IMG/VR virus record: IMGVR_UViG_3300044302_001819
Location: 1-23,477 of that record
Source: a virus
Length of the DNA: 23,477 nucleotides
Reading direction: 5' to 3' (one strand)
The notes beneath the pieces were generated by a model. It was not told where the DNA came from and did no database searches. It saw nothing but the letters and a program-made list of their open reading frames with translations. Of the stretch, positions 7,318-15,304 are shown one piece after another (position 1 is the stretch's first letter; every line of letters starts with the position of its first letter). The position numbers were made by a program, and so were the translations under genes.

Positions 7318-9829
7318 TAATAATAAAAACAATATAGATAAAGCATTAGAAGCACTTACAGGTGCACTAGAAATAGAACCTACTGGTGAGGAAATAGAAA
7401 TTAATCCTGAGAAAGGTGTTGACTTTGAATCTGACGTAGAACTACTAGAAGATGGTAGTGCAGAAATTAATTTAGATCCAAACGCACCAATAGATTTGTC
7501 GCAAGTACCACATGATGCTAATTTAGCAGAATATATAGAAGATAATGAATTAAGTAGATTTGCAAGTGATCTACTAGCTGAATTCGAATCGGATCGTGAT
7601 TCAAGGAAAGATTGGGAAGATACCTATATCAAAGGCCTTGATATGCTAGGCTTCAAATATGAAGACCGCACACAACCATTCGAAGGAGCGTCCGGGGTCG
7701 TACATCCCTTACTCGCTGAATCTGTTACACAGTTTCAAGCCCAAGCGTATAAGGAACTTCTCCCCCCAAGCGGCCCCGTACGAACTCAAGTTGTAGGTGT
7801 AGAAACACCTGAAACAAACGAACAAGCACAGCGTGTGCAAGAATTTATGAATTACCAAATAACAGAGGTAATGCAAGAATACGATCCAGACATGGACCAG
7901 TTATTGTTTTATTTACCGTTGTGTGGTTCTGCATTTAAAAAAGTTTACTATGATGGTTTGATGAAACGTGCCTGTGCAAAATTTGTTGCAGGTGAAGATC
8001 TTGTTATAAACTACATGGCAACTGATTTAGAATCAGCTGATAGAATTACACACATTATAAAAACAAGTGGCAACGATATACGTAAACAACAATTACAAGG
8101 TTTTTACCGTGACATAGAATTACCAACTGGACAAATTGATTCTGATGACGTTGCAGATAAAATAGACGAATTAGATGGAGCAGAAAAAAATTATGGCTCT
8201 AGCGATGAAGAACATACAATATTGGAAATGCATATAAATGCAGACGTACCAGGATTTGAAGATACGTCTGGGGTTAAATTACCTTACATAGTTTCTATTG
8301 ATCAATACTCACAAGAGATATTGTCAATAAAAAGAAATTACAAAGAAGGTGATCTAAACTTTATGAAGAACCATTATTTTGTACACTATAAGTTCCTCCC
8401 TGGATTAGGCTTTTATGGATTTGGTCTTATCCACATGCTTGGTGGGTTATCAAGAACTGCAACAAGTGCTTTGCGACAATTAATTGATGCAGGTACTCTT
8501 GCTAACTTACCAGCAGGTTTTAAGGCACGTGGCATGCGTATACGTGATCACGATGAACCTTTACAACCGGGTGAGTTTAGAGATGTAGATGTAACAGGAC
8601 AATCAATAAAAGAATCATTAATGATGCTTCCATACAAGGAACCGTCAGCTGTATTATTTCAATTATTAGGTTTCGCTGTTGATGCAGGTAAATCATTTGC
8701 TGCAATAGCAGACATGAAAATGGGTGAAGGCAACGAACAAAATCCTGTAGGCACAACACTAGCATTAATAGAGCGTGGCACAAAAGTTATGAGTGCAATA
8801 CACAAACGATTACACTATGCACAAAAAATAGAATTTAAACTATTGGCAAAAGTATTCTCTATTTATTTACCACCACAATATCCTTACATGGTTGTTGGTG
8901 GAAACCAAATGATTAAACAACAAGATTTTGATGACAGAGTAGATATACTACCTGTATCTGACCCTAACATATTTTCTATGGCACAACGTGTTACATTAGC
9001 ACAACAACAATTACAACTTGCTAATGCTGCACCACAATTACACAATTTACGTGAAGCATATAGAAGAATGTATGCGGCGATGGGTGTTGATAATGTAGAA
9101 TCGTTATTACTACCAGATCCAGGCAATCCACAACCTATGTCACCTGCAATGGAAAACGCTGGTGCAATGCGTGGCAAAGAACCAAAACCGTTTCCTATGC
9201 AAGATCATATGTCACATATATCTGCACATGCAGAATTTATGTTTACAAGAATGGTACAAATTAATCCGCAGTTATATGCAATGTTACAAGCTCATGTATC
9301 AGAACACATATCATTAATGGCGAGTGAACAAATGCAAGAAAAATACGGACCACAGTTTCAAGAGTTACAACAAGCAATGCAACAGGCACAACAAAACCCC
9401 CAAGCAGTACAACAATTACAACAGCAGATGGATCAATTAATAAATCAACAAGCAGCAGAACAAGCAAAAATTGAAGCAGAAATGACAAAACAATTAGCGT
9501 CTGATGAAGAAGCTAGAATAAGCAAAGAAGCTCAAGATCCACTTGTTAAATTAAAACAACAAGAAATTGACTTAAAAGCTATGGAAACTCAAATGCAGAT
9601 GCAAAAAGACATGGTATTTGATGCAGAAAAAATTGATATTGAAAGAGATAAATTAGAAGCAGACACAACTATTAACTTGATGAAAGTTGCAGCCGATGTT
9701 AATAAAGAGGACTCTACAGAGGCGATGGCATTACTAAAAGAGAACATGGCAAACACTAGGGAGGCTATGAAACAAAAGGCAAGTAATAATGGAAACAGAA
9801 CAAACAAAAAAACTACTAACCAAGCTTAG
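7310..9829 (+). CDS. Portal protein
   Basis: This 839-residue protein matches phage portal proteins of the large, P22/T7-like type used by marine podoviruses. The portal forms the dodecameric ring at one capsid vertex through which DNA enters and leaves. The N-terminal 90 residues are acidic. The characteristic core begins near residue 95 (RKDWEDTYIKGLDMLGF, then a PFEGASGVVHPLLAE segment). The C-terminal 180 residues are strongly Gln-rich and predicted coiled coil by eye (repeated QQ, QM and QA runs), fitting the portal crown or barrel. The start overlaps the giant gene by 8 bases (ATGGCTGATAA). A local G/C-rich patch at 7681-7800 sits in this otherwise A/T-rich gene. An internal virion role would be the alternative but is less likely. 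Confidence 0.92.
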   Translation: MADNNKNNIDKALEALTGALEIEPTGEEIEINPEKGVDFESDVELLEDGSAEINLDPNAPIDLSQVPHDANLAEYIEDNELSRFASDLLAEFESDRDSRKDWEDTYIKGLDMLGFKYEDRTQPFEGASGVVHPLLAESVTQFQAQAYKELLPPSGPVRTQVVGVETPETNEQAQRVQEFMNYQITEVMQEYDPDMDQLLFYLPLCGSAFKKVYYDGLMKRACAKFVAGEDLVINYMATDLESADRITHIIKTSGNDIRKQQLQGFYRDIELPTGQIDSDDVADKIDELDGAEKNYGSSDEEHTILEMHINADVPGFEDTSGVKLPYIVSIDQYSQEILSIKRNYKEGDLNFMKNHYFVHYKFLPGLGFYGFGLIHMLGGLSRTATSALRQLIDAGTLANLPAGFKARGMRIRDHDEPLQPGEFRDVDVTGQSIKESLMMLPYKEPSAVLFQLLGFAVDAGKSFAAIADMKMGEGNEQNPVGTTLALIERGTKVMSAIHKRLHYAQKIEFKLLAKVFSIYLPPQYPYMVVGGNQMIKQQDFDDRVDILPVSDPNIFSMAQRVTLAQQQLQLANAAPQLHNLREAYRRMYAAMGVDNVESLLLPDPGNPQPMSPAMENAGAMRGKEPKPFPMQDHMSHISAHAEFMFTRMVQINPQLYAMLQAHVSEHISLMASEQMQEKYGPQFQELQQAMQQAQQNPQAVQQLQQQMDQLINQQAAEQAKIEAEMTKQLASDEEARISKEAQDPLVKLKQQEIDLKAMETQMQMQKDMVFDAEKIDIERDKLEADTTINLMKVAADVNKEDSTEAMALLKENMANTREAMKQKASNNGNRTNKKTTNQA

Positions 9830-10055
9830 GGACGCAATGCTGAAAATAGAAGAAGCTGCAGAAAGCGAAATAAAATGTAGTGAAGATTATTTACAGGTTT
9901 GTGGAGCTTTGATGGCTGTAACAAGAAACATGTATGAAAAAGCTTTAGGAACAGAACAGACAAAAGAAATGTTTGTGGCTGTTGCTGAAAGTTTTGATTA
10001 CCAACAAGAAGTTTTGCATTTCTTTAAGGATATGCCAAAACCAACAATACATTAG
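9789..10055 (+). CDS. Small helical hypothetical protein
   Basis: This 88-residue protein is probably helical throughout, with charged repeats (KLRDAMLKIEEAAESEIK) and two cysteines. I do not recognise its family. The first ATG lies 41 bases inside the end of the portal gene without a clear Shine-Dalgarno sequence. A second ATG at 9837, preceded by TTAGGGAC, would avoid the overlap and give a 72-residue product. Its TAG stop is built into the strong ribosome binding site of the next micro-gene. Confidence 0.7.
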   Translation: METEQTKKLLTKLRDAMLKIEEAAESEIKCSEDYLQVCGALMAVTRNMYEKALGTEQTKEMFVAVAESFDYQQEVLHFFKDMPKPTIH

Positions 10056-10066
10056 GAGGTAATATG
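10053..10066 (+). promoter_or_regulatory. Shared stop/ribosome-binding-site/start cassette, copy 1
   Basis: The sequence TAGGAGGTAATATG combines the TAG stop of the upstream gene, a near-perfect Shine-Dalgarno AGGAGGT and the ATG of the downstream micro-gene. The identical 14 bases recur at 10217 and 19144. It fixes the start of the 51-residue gene. Confidence 0.9.
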
Positions 10067-10219
10067 CCAAAAGTAGGTAGTAGATCATTTCCCTATACTT
10101 CTGCTGGTGCGCAGCAAGCAACAAAGCATGCACGTGCAACAGGTCAAAGAATGACAATGAAGAAAGGTGGAAAGGTTAAAAAAGGTTACCGTAAGGGTGG
10201 CCTTAAAAAAGGCAAATAG
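10064..10219 (+). CDS. Lys/Gly-rich micro-protein with KGG motifs
   Basis: The 51-residue product begins MPKVGSRSFPYTSAG and becomes very basic at the C-terminus (MKKGGKVKKGYRKGGLKKGK). The start is set by a strong AGGAGGT six bases upstream. The family appears to be the short basic proteins often found in marine phage structural regions (recall, not searched). Strong positive charge suggests nucleic acid binding or packaging in the capsid, but no fold is evident. It carries two copies of the KGG motif also seen in the giant virion protein and other neighbours. Confidence 0.85.
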   Translation: MPKVGSRSFPYTSAGAQQATKHARATGQRMTMKKGGKVKKGYRKGGLKKGK

Positions 10220-10230
10220 GAGGTAATATG
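10217..10230 (+). promoter_or_regulatory. Shared stop/ribosome-binding-site/start cassette, copy 2
   Basis: This is the same 14 bases, TAGGAGGTAATATG, merging the stop of the 51-residue gene with the Shine-Dalgarno and start of the membrane micro-gene. Confidence 0.9.
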
Positions 10231-10347
10231 AAGTTACTAAAAGATTTATGGGCTCATTTGAAAGAGTGGAGTGACTGGAAACTTAAGGACTGGATTAAGG
10301 CGGCTATCGTCGCATTAGTTGTCATAGTAATAATTGGAGCTATTTAG
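10228..10347 (+). CDS. Trp-rich single-pass membrane micro-protein
   Basis: The 39-residue product has an amphipathic N-terminal half with four tryptophans (LWAHLKEWSDWKLKDWIK) and a hydrophobic C-terminal half (AAIVALVVIVIIGAI) long enough to cross a membrane. It has a perfect Shine-Dalgarno and ends with its stop overlapping the next GTG start by one base. It resembles small tail-anchored phage membrane proteins such as holin-like or spanin-like accessory peptides. No family can be named. A role in lysis, or in membrane contact during assembly or entry, is plausible. Confidence 0.8.
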   Translation: MKLLKDLWAHLKEWSDWKLKDWIKAAIVALVVIVIIGAI

Positions 10348-11387
10348 TGATAGACAAAAGGTCAGAATATTTAAAACGTAAAAACACTCCGACCCCTTTT
10401 AATCAGGGGCCGGAGATGCAGAATTACAATCGTATGATGAACTTGCAATCGCAAGCACCTAACTTTGCAAAAAACGATCCACGCCTAGACGAACTTAAAG
10501 ATGTAAGAAGACAATACAATCGTTTTGATAAATACAAAATAGGTGAACGTCAAGGTATGGCACCTTTGGACGTACAACGACAATTTTCTAATCAAAGTAA
10601 TATGCTTAGAAACGCTGCACCCAATGCTTACGCAACAATGTACCCTATTCAAGATTTTGCCATGAAATATGGTGAGGCTGGAGGGTTACTTGGCATGGCG
10701 GCAAAAGAAATGTTTAATAAAGTTTCTGACTTTGGAAAAGATATGTCTAATAAAGTAGGTATAACAGGAGCTGCTGATGCAGACGAAGCAGAGATGCAAG
10801 ACTATGCAGCACAGACTTTTGGTATGGGTGCACCTATGGATAGACATCCTGGTTCAACACCAGTTATCGAAGGTCCAGGAAAATCTACAGTATTACCTAA
10901 TATTCACACGGGAGAAATTTATTATGACAGAGGGGAAGGGTTAGATTTTGATACAGACCCAGATCAACCTTATATGCCAGAAGATAATTATGTAGAAGAT
11001 GACTTTGGTGCTTTTTATGAAAAAGATAGAGATGGTAATATAGTTTTAGCATCAAAAAGACCAATGCCGTTTGATGACTCTAACAGAGAAGCAGGCATTA
11101 TGAGTCAATACTCAACTAATTTTATTGGACCAAGAGACGATCCTAATCGTAGACCGACAATGGCAGACGTAGCAGGACCTTTATATCCTGGTTTAATACC
11201 ATACCCTGAATATGGTCCTGAAATTGTATACCAAGAAGGTAGAGGTAGAGGAGATTTACCAAGATACGGATATGATTATGATGCTGAAAGAAAAGGCAGA
11301 AGAGATTCACTTAAACTTCAACAATTATTAGATTTTATTAACAATCAAAAAATACAACAAGAACCAAGTAGGATAAATTTAAGATAA
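10347..11387 (+). CDS. Hypothetical acidic Pro/Tyr-rich protein (GTG start)
   Basis: This 346-residue protein uses a GTG start overlapping the preceding stop (TAGTG), with GGAG eight bases upstream supporting that choice. The N-terminal third is polar and Gln/Asn-rich. The middle has a short Gly/Ala/Met-rich helix (GGLLGMAAKEMFNKV near 113-127). The C-terminal half is rich in Asp, Pro and Tyr and looks largely disordered. There is no signal peptide or recognised domain. Its stop overlaps the next ATG (TAATG). The setting among portal and capsid genes suggests a virion component; I cannot assign more. Confidence 0.75.
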   Translation: MIDKRSEYLKRKNTPTPFNQGPEMQNYNRMMNLQSQAPNFAKNDPRLDELKDVRRQYNRFDKYKIGERQGMAPLDVQRQFSNQSNMLRNAAPNAYATMYPIQDFAMKYGEAGGLLGMAAKEMFNKVSDFGKDMSNKVGITGAADADEAEMQDYAAQTFGMGAPMDRHPGSTPVIEGPGKSTVLPNIHTGEIYYDRGEGLDFDTDPDQPYMPEDNYVEDDFGAFYEKDRDGNIVLASKRPMPFDDSNREAGIMSQYSTNFIGPRDDPNRRPTMADVAGPLYPGLIPYPEYGPEIVYQEGRGRGDLPRYGYDYDAERKGRRDSLKLQQLLDFINNQKIQQEPSRINLR

Positions 11388-12052
11388 TGCCAGGCGGAGG
11401 AAAAGATTTTGGTAAGTACATGGAGGCCACTTCAGGTGGTACTAATACTCAAGCATCTTCTAATTATGGAACACCTGCACCTCAAAGCAATCCATATGGT
11501 GGAGGCAGTTACGGTGGTGGTGAACAAGAAGCTTATGTTCCTTACAACGAACCTGCTTACGGTGGATATAGTAATCCGCAAGAACAATACGCTGCATCTT
11601 TAAAAGATTACAATCAACAGTATGGAGTAGCAGGAGGAGGTGTAGGACTTGGATCTAGTGGTGCAATGTTTTATACTAATGTTCCTGATGTTTACTACAG
11701 CACTTACCTTCCAGGCACGCAAGGTTATTCTCCTACAGGTTTTCAATATATAGCAGGACCAGGAGCTTTATATGAAAATGGTCAGTTAGTAGAAGGCTTC
11801 GTGGATCGTGGTATTTATGACCCTTACAGCGGTTTTGGTAGAGGCGGCGGTGGTGGTTATGGATATCGTTACGGTGGTGGCGGCGGTGGCCAAGGTGGTG
11901 GAGGTTTTTCCTACAACATGGGACCACAAGGACAAGTTCGTCAAAGAGCAAGAATAGGGCCAGGAAGTTTACAAGAACAAGTTAACCAAGCATTTTTGTC
12001 AGGTGGAAAACCATTTGCCAAAGGTGGTATAGTTAGTTTAGTGGAGAATTAA
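11387..12052 (+). CDS. Gly/Tyr-rich low-complexity protein with C-terminal KGG tail
   Basis: The 221-residue protein is dominated by Gly, Tyr, Ser, Pro and Gln, with runs such as YGGGSYGGG near 40 and a long Gly run near 150-172. It ends in FAKGGIVSLVEN, which carries the same GG-hydrophobic motif found at module ends in the giant protein. The start overlaps the previous stop, so translation is probably coupled. The composition suggests a disordered, flexible or phase-separating chain, possibly a virion linker or internal protein. I know no function for it. Confidence 0.75.
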   Translation: MPGGGKDFGKYMEATSGGTNTQASSNYGTPAPQSNPYGGGSYGGGEQEAYVPYNEPAYGGYSNPQEQYAASLKDYNQQYGVAGGGVGLGSSGAMFYTNVPDVYYSTYLPGTQGYSPTGFQYIAGPGALYENGQLVEGFVDRGIYDPYSGFGRGGGGGYGYRYGGGGGGQGGGGFSYNMGPQGQVRQRARIGPGSLQEQVNQAFLSGGKPFAKGGIVSLVEN

Positions 12053-12053
12053 T

Positions 12054-12488
12054 ATGTTTGGATTACCAGTAGAAATGATTACAATGCTTGGATCTAGTGT
12101 ACTAGGTGGTTTTATGACTATCTGGGGACAAAGTATTAAAGCAAAACAAGATGAACAAAAGATGTTATTAGCAAGAGCTAATAACCAAATGAAACACATT
12201 AGTGAAGCTCGCACATACGAGAATAAAGGTTTTCAATTTACAAGAAGAATTATTGCACTTACTGCAGTTTTCTTTATAATAGTGTGGCCAAAAATAGTAC
12301 CAGTGTTTTTTGACACGGCAGTATTTTTGACATGGACAGAGTTTAGTAGAGGTTTTCTGTTTTTAATTGAACAGAAAGAAATGCTTGTGGACAGACAGTA
12401 CGCAGGTGTTGTGATAACACCAATGGATACGCATTTAATGGCGTCAATTATTGGACTATATTTCGGAGGAAGCTTAGTTAAAAAATGA
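12054..12488 (+). CDS. Three-pass membrane protein, holin candidate
   Basis: The 144-residue protein has hydrophobic segments near 5-24, 66-86 and 118-141, separated by a charged, probably helical stretch (AKQDEQKMLLARANNQMK) and a short loop. The C-terminus is basic (LVKK). Size and topology fit a phage holin or a similar small inner-membrane protein. No endolysin gene is next to it and no holin family motif is certain, so the role is inferred from shape alone. The stop overlaps the next ATG (ATGATG context). Confidence 0.65.
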   Translation: MFGLPVEMITMLGSSVLGGFMTIWGQSIKAKQDEQKMLLARANNQMKHISEARTYENKGFQFTRRIIALTAVFFIIVWPKIVPVFFDTAVFLTWTEFSRGFLFLIEQKEMLVDRQYAGVVITPMDTHLMASIIGLYFGGSLVKK

Positions 12489-12817
12489 TGAAAAAAACAA
12501 TGAAAAAGAAAAACGGAAAAAAATCTAGTTTTGGAATGCTTTCTGTAAAAGCAGGTATTGACAATAACCCTAAGCCTACAGCAGCAGACAGAATTGCTGG
12601 TGCAACAAAAGGTAAAAAGAAAATGGCCAAAGGTGGATCTGCTAAAAAAGATACACACGTAACAAAAGACGGTCGTACTGTTAAAAAAGGTTTATATTAT
12701 TACATGAACCGCGCTAAAAAAAGAGGTACGAGCAGACCTGGTAAAGGCACTGTTACAGATAAAGCGTTAAAGCAATCTGCTAAAACAGCAAAAAAACCAG
12801 CTAAAAAACGTGGCTAA
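12485..12817 (+). CDS. Lys-rich basic protein of marine-phage type
   Basis: This 110-residue protein is extremely rich in lysine. A conserved-looking core (GRTVKKGLYYYMNRAKKRGT followed by SRPGKGTVTDKAL) resembles small proteins I recall from marine phages and cyanophages. It also carries AKGGSAKK. There is no membrane segment. The charge suggests DNA binding or a packaged basic protein. It starts four bases before the end of the membrane protein gene and overlaps the next GTG-started gene by eight bases. Confidence 0.8.
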   Translation: MMKKTMKKKNGKKSSFGMLSVKAGIDNNPKPTAADRIAGATKGKKKMAKGGSAKKDTHVTKDGRTVKKGLYYYMNRAKKRGTSRPGKGTVTDKALKQSAKTAKKPAKKRG

Positions 12818-12932
12818 AAAGAAATCAATATCACAACAAAGAAAAGCCAAATCAGATAAAAATCCAAAAGGCATAGCAAAAGGTTGTGGAATGGTTTTAG
12901 AAAATAAAAGGAAAAAAACTAAGTATGCCTAA
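12810..12932 (+). CDS. Micro-protein with KGCGMVLENKRKKTKY motif (GTG start)
   Basis: The 40-residue frame uses GTG, lies between two other basic genes and overlaps each by eight bases. The product begins MAKKKSISQQ if GTG is read as Met and ends in KGCGMVLENKRKKTKYA. That tail resembles a very widespread marine-phage micro-protein ending (recalled form: GCG-V-x-N-R-R-K-x-T), which is the main reason to accept it despite lacking a Shine-Dalgarno. It is strongly basic with one cysteine. Function is unknown; nucleic acid binding is a guess. Confidence 0.75.
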   Translation: MAKKKSISQQRKAKSDKNPKGIAKGCGMVLENKRKKTKYA

Positions 12933-13167
12933 AACAGCAGCATGGCAACGTAAAGCAGGGAAAAGCCCGTCAGGTGGTTTAAATAAAAAAGGACGTGCTA
13001 GCTATAAAGGTGGCACGTTAAAAGCGCCTACTAAATCTAAAACAAGTGGTAGACGTAAATCTTTTTGTGCACGTATGGGTGGCATGAAGAAAAAATTAAC
13101 AGGGGCAAAAACAAAGAGAGATCCTAACTCTAGGATAAATAAAGCCTTGCGTAAATGGGATTGTTAA
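12925..13167 (+). CDS. DUF6321-like basic phage protein
   Basis: The 80-residue protein contains SGRRKSFCARMGGMKKKLTG followed by KRDPNSRINKALRKWDC, a signature I recall from DUF6321 proteins of T4-like cyanophages and other marine phages. The N-terminal part has SGGLNKKGRASYKGG. Two cysteines sit in conserved-looking positions (C48 and the terminal C80). The function is unknown; in phages it sits in structural regions and it is not a known enzyme. The start overlaps the preceding gene. Confidence 0.85.
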   Translation: MPKTAAWQRKAGKSPSGGLNKKGRASYKGGTLKAPTKSKTSGRRKSFCARMGGMKKKLTGAKTKRDPNSRINKALRKWDC

Positions 13168-13183
13168 TATATAGACTTTTTTA

Positions 13184-13375
13184 ATGAGAGATGAAACCGC
13201 GATTTATCTCGTCTTGAAAAAGATTAGATCGCGCAAAGAAGAACTAAAAGAAGTGATAGCAACGGGTTTACCGAGCTTTGATGAATACATGAAAGCTGTT
13301 GGTGAACACAAAGCTTACACTATAATTGAACAGGAAGTACAAGACCTGCAGAAAGATGAGGAAGAAAATGACTGA
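13184..13375 (+). CDS. Small acidic helical hypothetical protein
   Basis: This 63-residue protein looks like a helical hairpin or coiled coil (LKKIRSRKEELKEVIATG, then a Glu/Asp-rich tail EVQDLQKDEEEND). The ribosome binding site is poor, with only an A/T-rich leader in front. Its stop overlaps the start of the GroES-like gene by eight bases and the Glu codons GAGGAAGA provide that gene's Shine-Dalgarno. I do not recognise a family. Confidence 0.75.
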   Translation: MRDETAIYLVLKKIRSRKEELKEVIATGLPSFDEYMKAVGEHKAYTIIEQEVQDLQKDEEEND

Positions 13376-13871
13376 AAAAGAGTTGCCTAAAAGACGATTT
13401 GCTTTAGAAGAAAAAGATTTAGCTGTAGAAGCTGATGAAAACAATCAGAAAGCTGAAGAAAAAGAAAACAGGTTTCTTAAAAAAATACAAGAAGACGCTA
13501 CAAAAGATATAAAGCATTTACCTACAGATAAAGTATTAGAACGTTTACCAGATCCAACTGGATGGAGAATATTAGTTCTTCCGTACAAAGGACAAGGTAA
13601 AACTAAAGGTGGTGTAATATTAGCAGATGAAACAATTGAAGAGAGAGGTTACACGACAGTAACAGGTTTAGTTTTAAAAGTTGGACCTGATGCTTATAAA
13701 GATGAAACGAGATATCCAAACGGACCTTGGTGTAAAAAAAATGACTGGATTATATTTGGTCGTTATGCCGGATCACGTTTTGGTATAGAAGGTGGTGAAG
13801 TGAGAATATTAAACGAGGACGAGATAATTGCTGTGGTAAAAGACCCAGAGGATATCTTGCAATATAAATAA
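13368..13871 (+). CDS. GroES-like co-chaperonin
   Basis: The 167-residue protein has a GroES/Cpn10-type domain from about residue 60 to the end: PTGWRILVLPY, a mobile-loop-like segment (GQGKTKGGVILADETIEERG), VTGLVLKVGPDAY, WIIFGRYAGSRFGIEGGEVRI and DEIIAVV. A charged N-terminal extension of about 60 residues precedes it. I chose the ATG at 13368 rather than the more upstream in-frame ATG at 13326, because GAGGAAGA lies directly before it and the upstream start would lie deep in the previous gene. By analogy with T4 gp31 it may work with host GroEL to fold capsid proteins, which fits its place just before the scaffold and capsid genes. Confidence 0.9.
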   Translation: MTEKELPKRRFALEEKDLAVEADENNQKAEEKENRFLKKIQEDATKDIKHLPTDKVLERLPDPTGWRILVLPYKGQGKTKGGVILADETIEERGYTTVTGLVLKVGPDAYKDETRYPNGPWCKKNDWIIFGRYAGSRFGIEGGEVRILNEDEIIAVVKDPEDILQYK

Positions 13872-13884
13872 ACAGGAGTAAATT

Positions 13885-14826
13885 ATGCCTGCAGAAACTA
13901 AAATACAGACACAAGCTGAAGTAGAAGAAAAGATGGTAGACTTACCTGATTCTGGTTCACCTGTTGAAGTAGAAATCTCAGACACTAAAAAGACTATAAA
14001 TCCTGATGAGGATACCCCAGTTGTTGAGACAGAAGTCAAGACTGCATCCTCAGAAGAAATGGATGACTACGGTAATAAGGTTCAATCAAGAATCGACAAA
14101 TTAACAAAAAGATTAAGAGAAGCTGAAAGACGTGAACAAGCAGCTGTGCAATATGCACAAGGTGTACAAAAAGAAGCACAGACACAAGCACAACGTGCTA
14201 ATCAATTAGATTCTGGTTATGTTACAGAATTTGGAGATCGTGTAGCAGCACAAATAACTGAAACTAAAAACGAGCTTAAACAAGCTATGGATTTAGGTGA
14301 TGTGGATAAACAAGTAGAAGCACAAGCTAAACTTAGTAGATTATCCATAGAAGAAGAACGTGCAGCATCACATAAAGCACAAAGAGAAAGACTACAACAG
14401 GAGATGCAAGCTCAAGGGGTTGATCCAAATCAACCGCAAATGCCTCAGCAACCAATGCCTAGGCAACCTGCACCACCTCGTCAACCTGACCCAAAAGCAA
14501 CAGAATGGGCTGAAAAGAACACTTGGTTTGGTTCAGATGAACCAATGACCTTGACATCTTTCTCAATTCATCGTAAACTAATGGAAGAAGGATTTGACCC
14601 ACAGTCAGATTCATACTATAGTGAAGTAGACAAAAGAATGAGGGATACTTTTCCTCATAAATTTGAACAACAAGTTTCGCCTTCGCAAACAGTTGCATCC
14701 GCTAATAGAGGTGCAGCACCAGCAAAGGAGCGTAAAGGTTCTGTAAGACTCACACCCTCACAGGTAGCCATAGCAAAAAAATTAGGTGTGCCACTAAGCG
14801 AATATGCGAAGTACGTGAAGGAGTAG
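13885..14826 (+). CDS. Capsid scaffolding protein (candidate)
   Basis: The 313-residue protein is acidic at the N-terminus, has a long charged coiled-coil centre (about 60-180, with many Glu, Gln, Ala and Arg), a Pro/Gln-rich linker near 183-203 and a basic C-terminus (VRLTPSQVAIAKKLG then VPLSEYAKYVKE). This layout, and the position between portal and major capsid gene, is typical of phage scaffolding proteins, whose basic C-terminus binds the capsid protein. No protease motif is present. The start has AGGAG seven bases upstream. Confidence 0.85.
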   Translation: MPAETKIQTQAEVEEKMVDLPDSGSPVEVEISDTKKTINPDEDTPVVETEVKTASSEEMDDYGNKVQSRIDKLTKRLREAERREQAAVQYAQGVQKEAQTQAQRANQLDSGYVTEFGDRVAAQITETKNELKQAMDLGDVDKQVEAQAKLSRLSIEEERAASHKAQRERLQQEMQAQGVDPNQPQMPQQPMPRQPAPPRQPDPKATEWAEKNTWFGSDEPMTLTSFSIHRKLMEEGFDPQSDSYYSEVDKRMRDTFPHKFEQQVSPSQTVASANRGAAPAKERKGSVRLTPSQVAIAKKLGVPLSEYAKYVKE

Positions 14827-14830
14827 GCAT

Positions 14831-15304
14831 ATGAATACAAATAAAAATAATAAACTACCATCACGCGAGTCTGAAACCCGAGTTAAAACCGAACGAAGGA
14901 AAGAATGGGCTCCACCATCACAGTTAGATGCACCACCTGCACCTAACGGTTTTAAACACCGTTGGATAAGGGCCGAAACGATAGGACAGATGGATTCAAA
15001 AAATGTATCCGCTAGAATGCGTGAAGGATGGGAATTTGTCAGAGCTGATGAATACCCAGACACTGAATGGCCACAAATGGAATCAGGTAAATACGAAGGT
15101 GTTATAGCTGTCGGAGGTTTGATGCTAGCAAGAATTCCTGAGGAAATTGTTGAGCAGCGAAGAAAGTATTTTGCACAAGTTGCGCAAGATAAAGACGATG
15201 CTGTTGCAAACGATCCACTCAAGGACCAACATCCTAGCATGCCTGTACATAATGAAAGCAGGCGTTCTCGCGTAACCTTTGGTGGCGGTAAAAAAGACAA
15301 CTAG
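14831..15304 (+). CDS. Hypothetical protein between scaffold and capsid genes
   Basis: The 157-residue protein has a basic, charged N-terminus, a core with FKHRWIRAETIGQMDSKNVS and GWEFVRADEYPDTEWP, and a helical segment (IPEEIVEQRRKYFAQVAQDK). It ends in a basic Gly-rich tail. It resembles small conserved proteins found between scaffold and capsid genes in marine podoviruses (recall only). It could be a capsid assembly or accessory protein. AAGGAG lies seven bases before the start. Confidence 0.8.
   Translation: MNTNKNNKLPSRESETRVKTERRKEWAPPSQLDAPPAPNGFKHRWIRAETIGQMDSKNVSARMREGWEFVRADEYPDTEWPQMESGKYEGVIAVGGLMLARIPEEIVEQRRKYFAQVAQDKDDAVANDPLKDQHPSMPVHNESRRSRVTFGGGKKDN

Noticed and set aside
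11409-11603. 64-residue frame overlapping the Gly/Tyr-rich gene
   Set aside because: It lies in another frame of a low-complexity gene with no start signal of its own.
13326-13367. Upstream start for the GroES-like gene
   Set aside because: It would lie within the preceding gene without a ribosome binding site; the ATG at 13368 has GAGGAAGA in front.
14794-15300. 168-residue minus-strand frame
   Set aside because: Shadow of the gene at 14831-15304; all neighbours are on the plus strand with clear ribosome binding sites.
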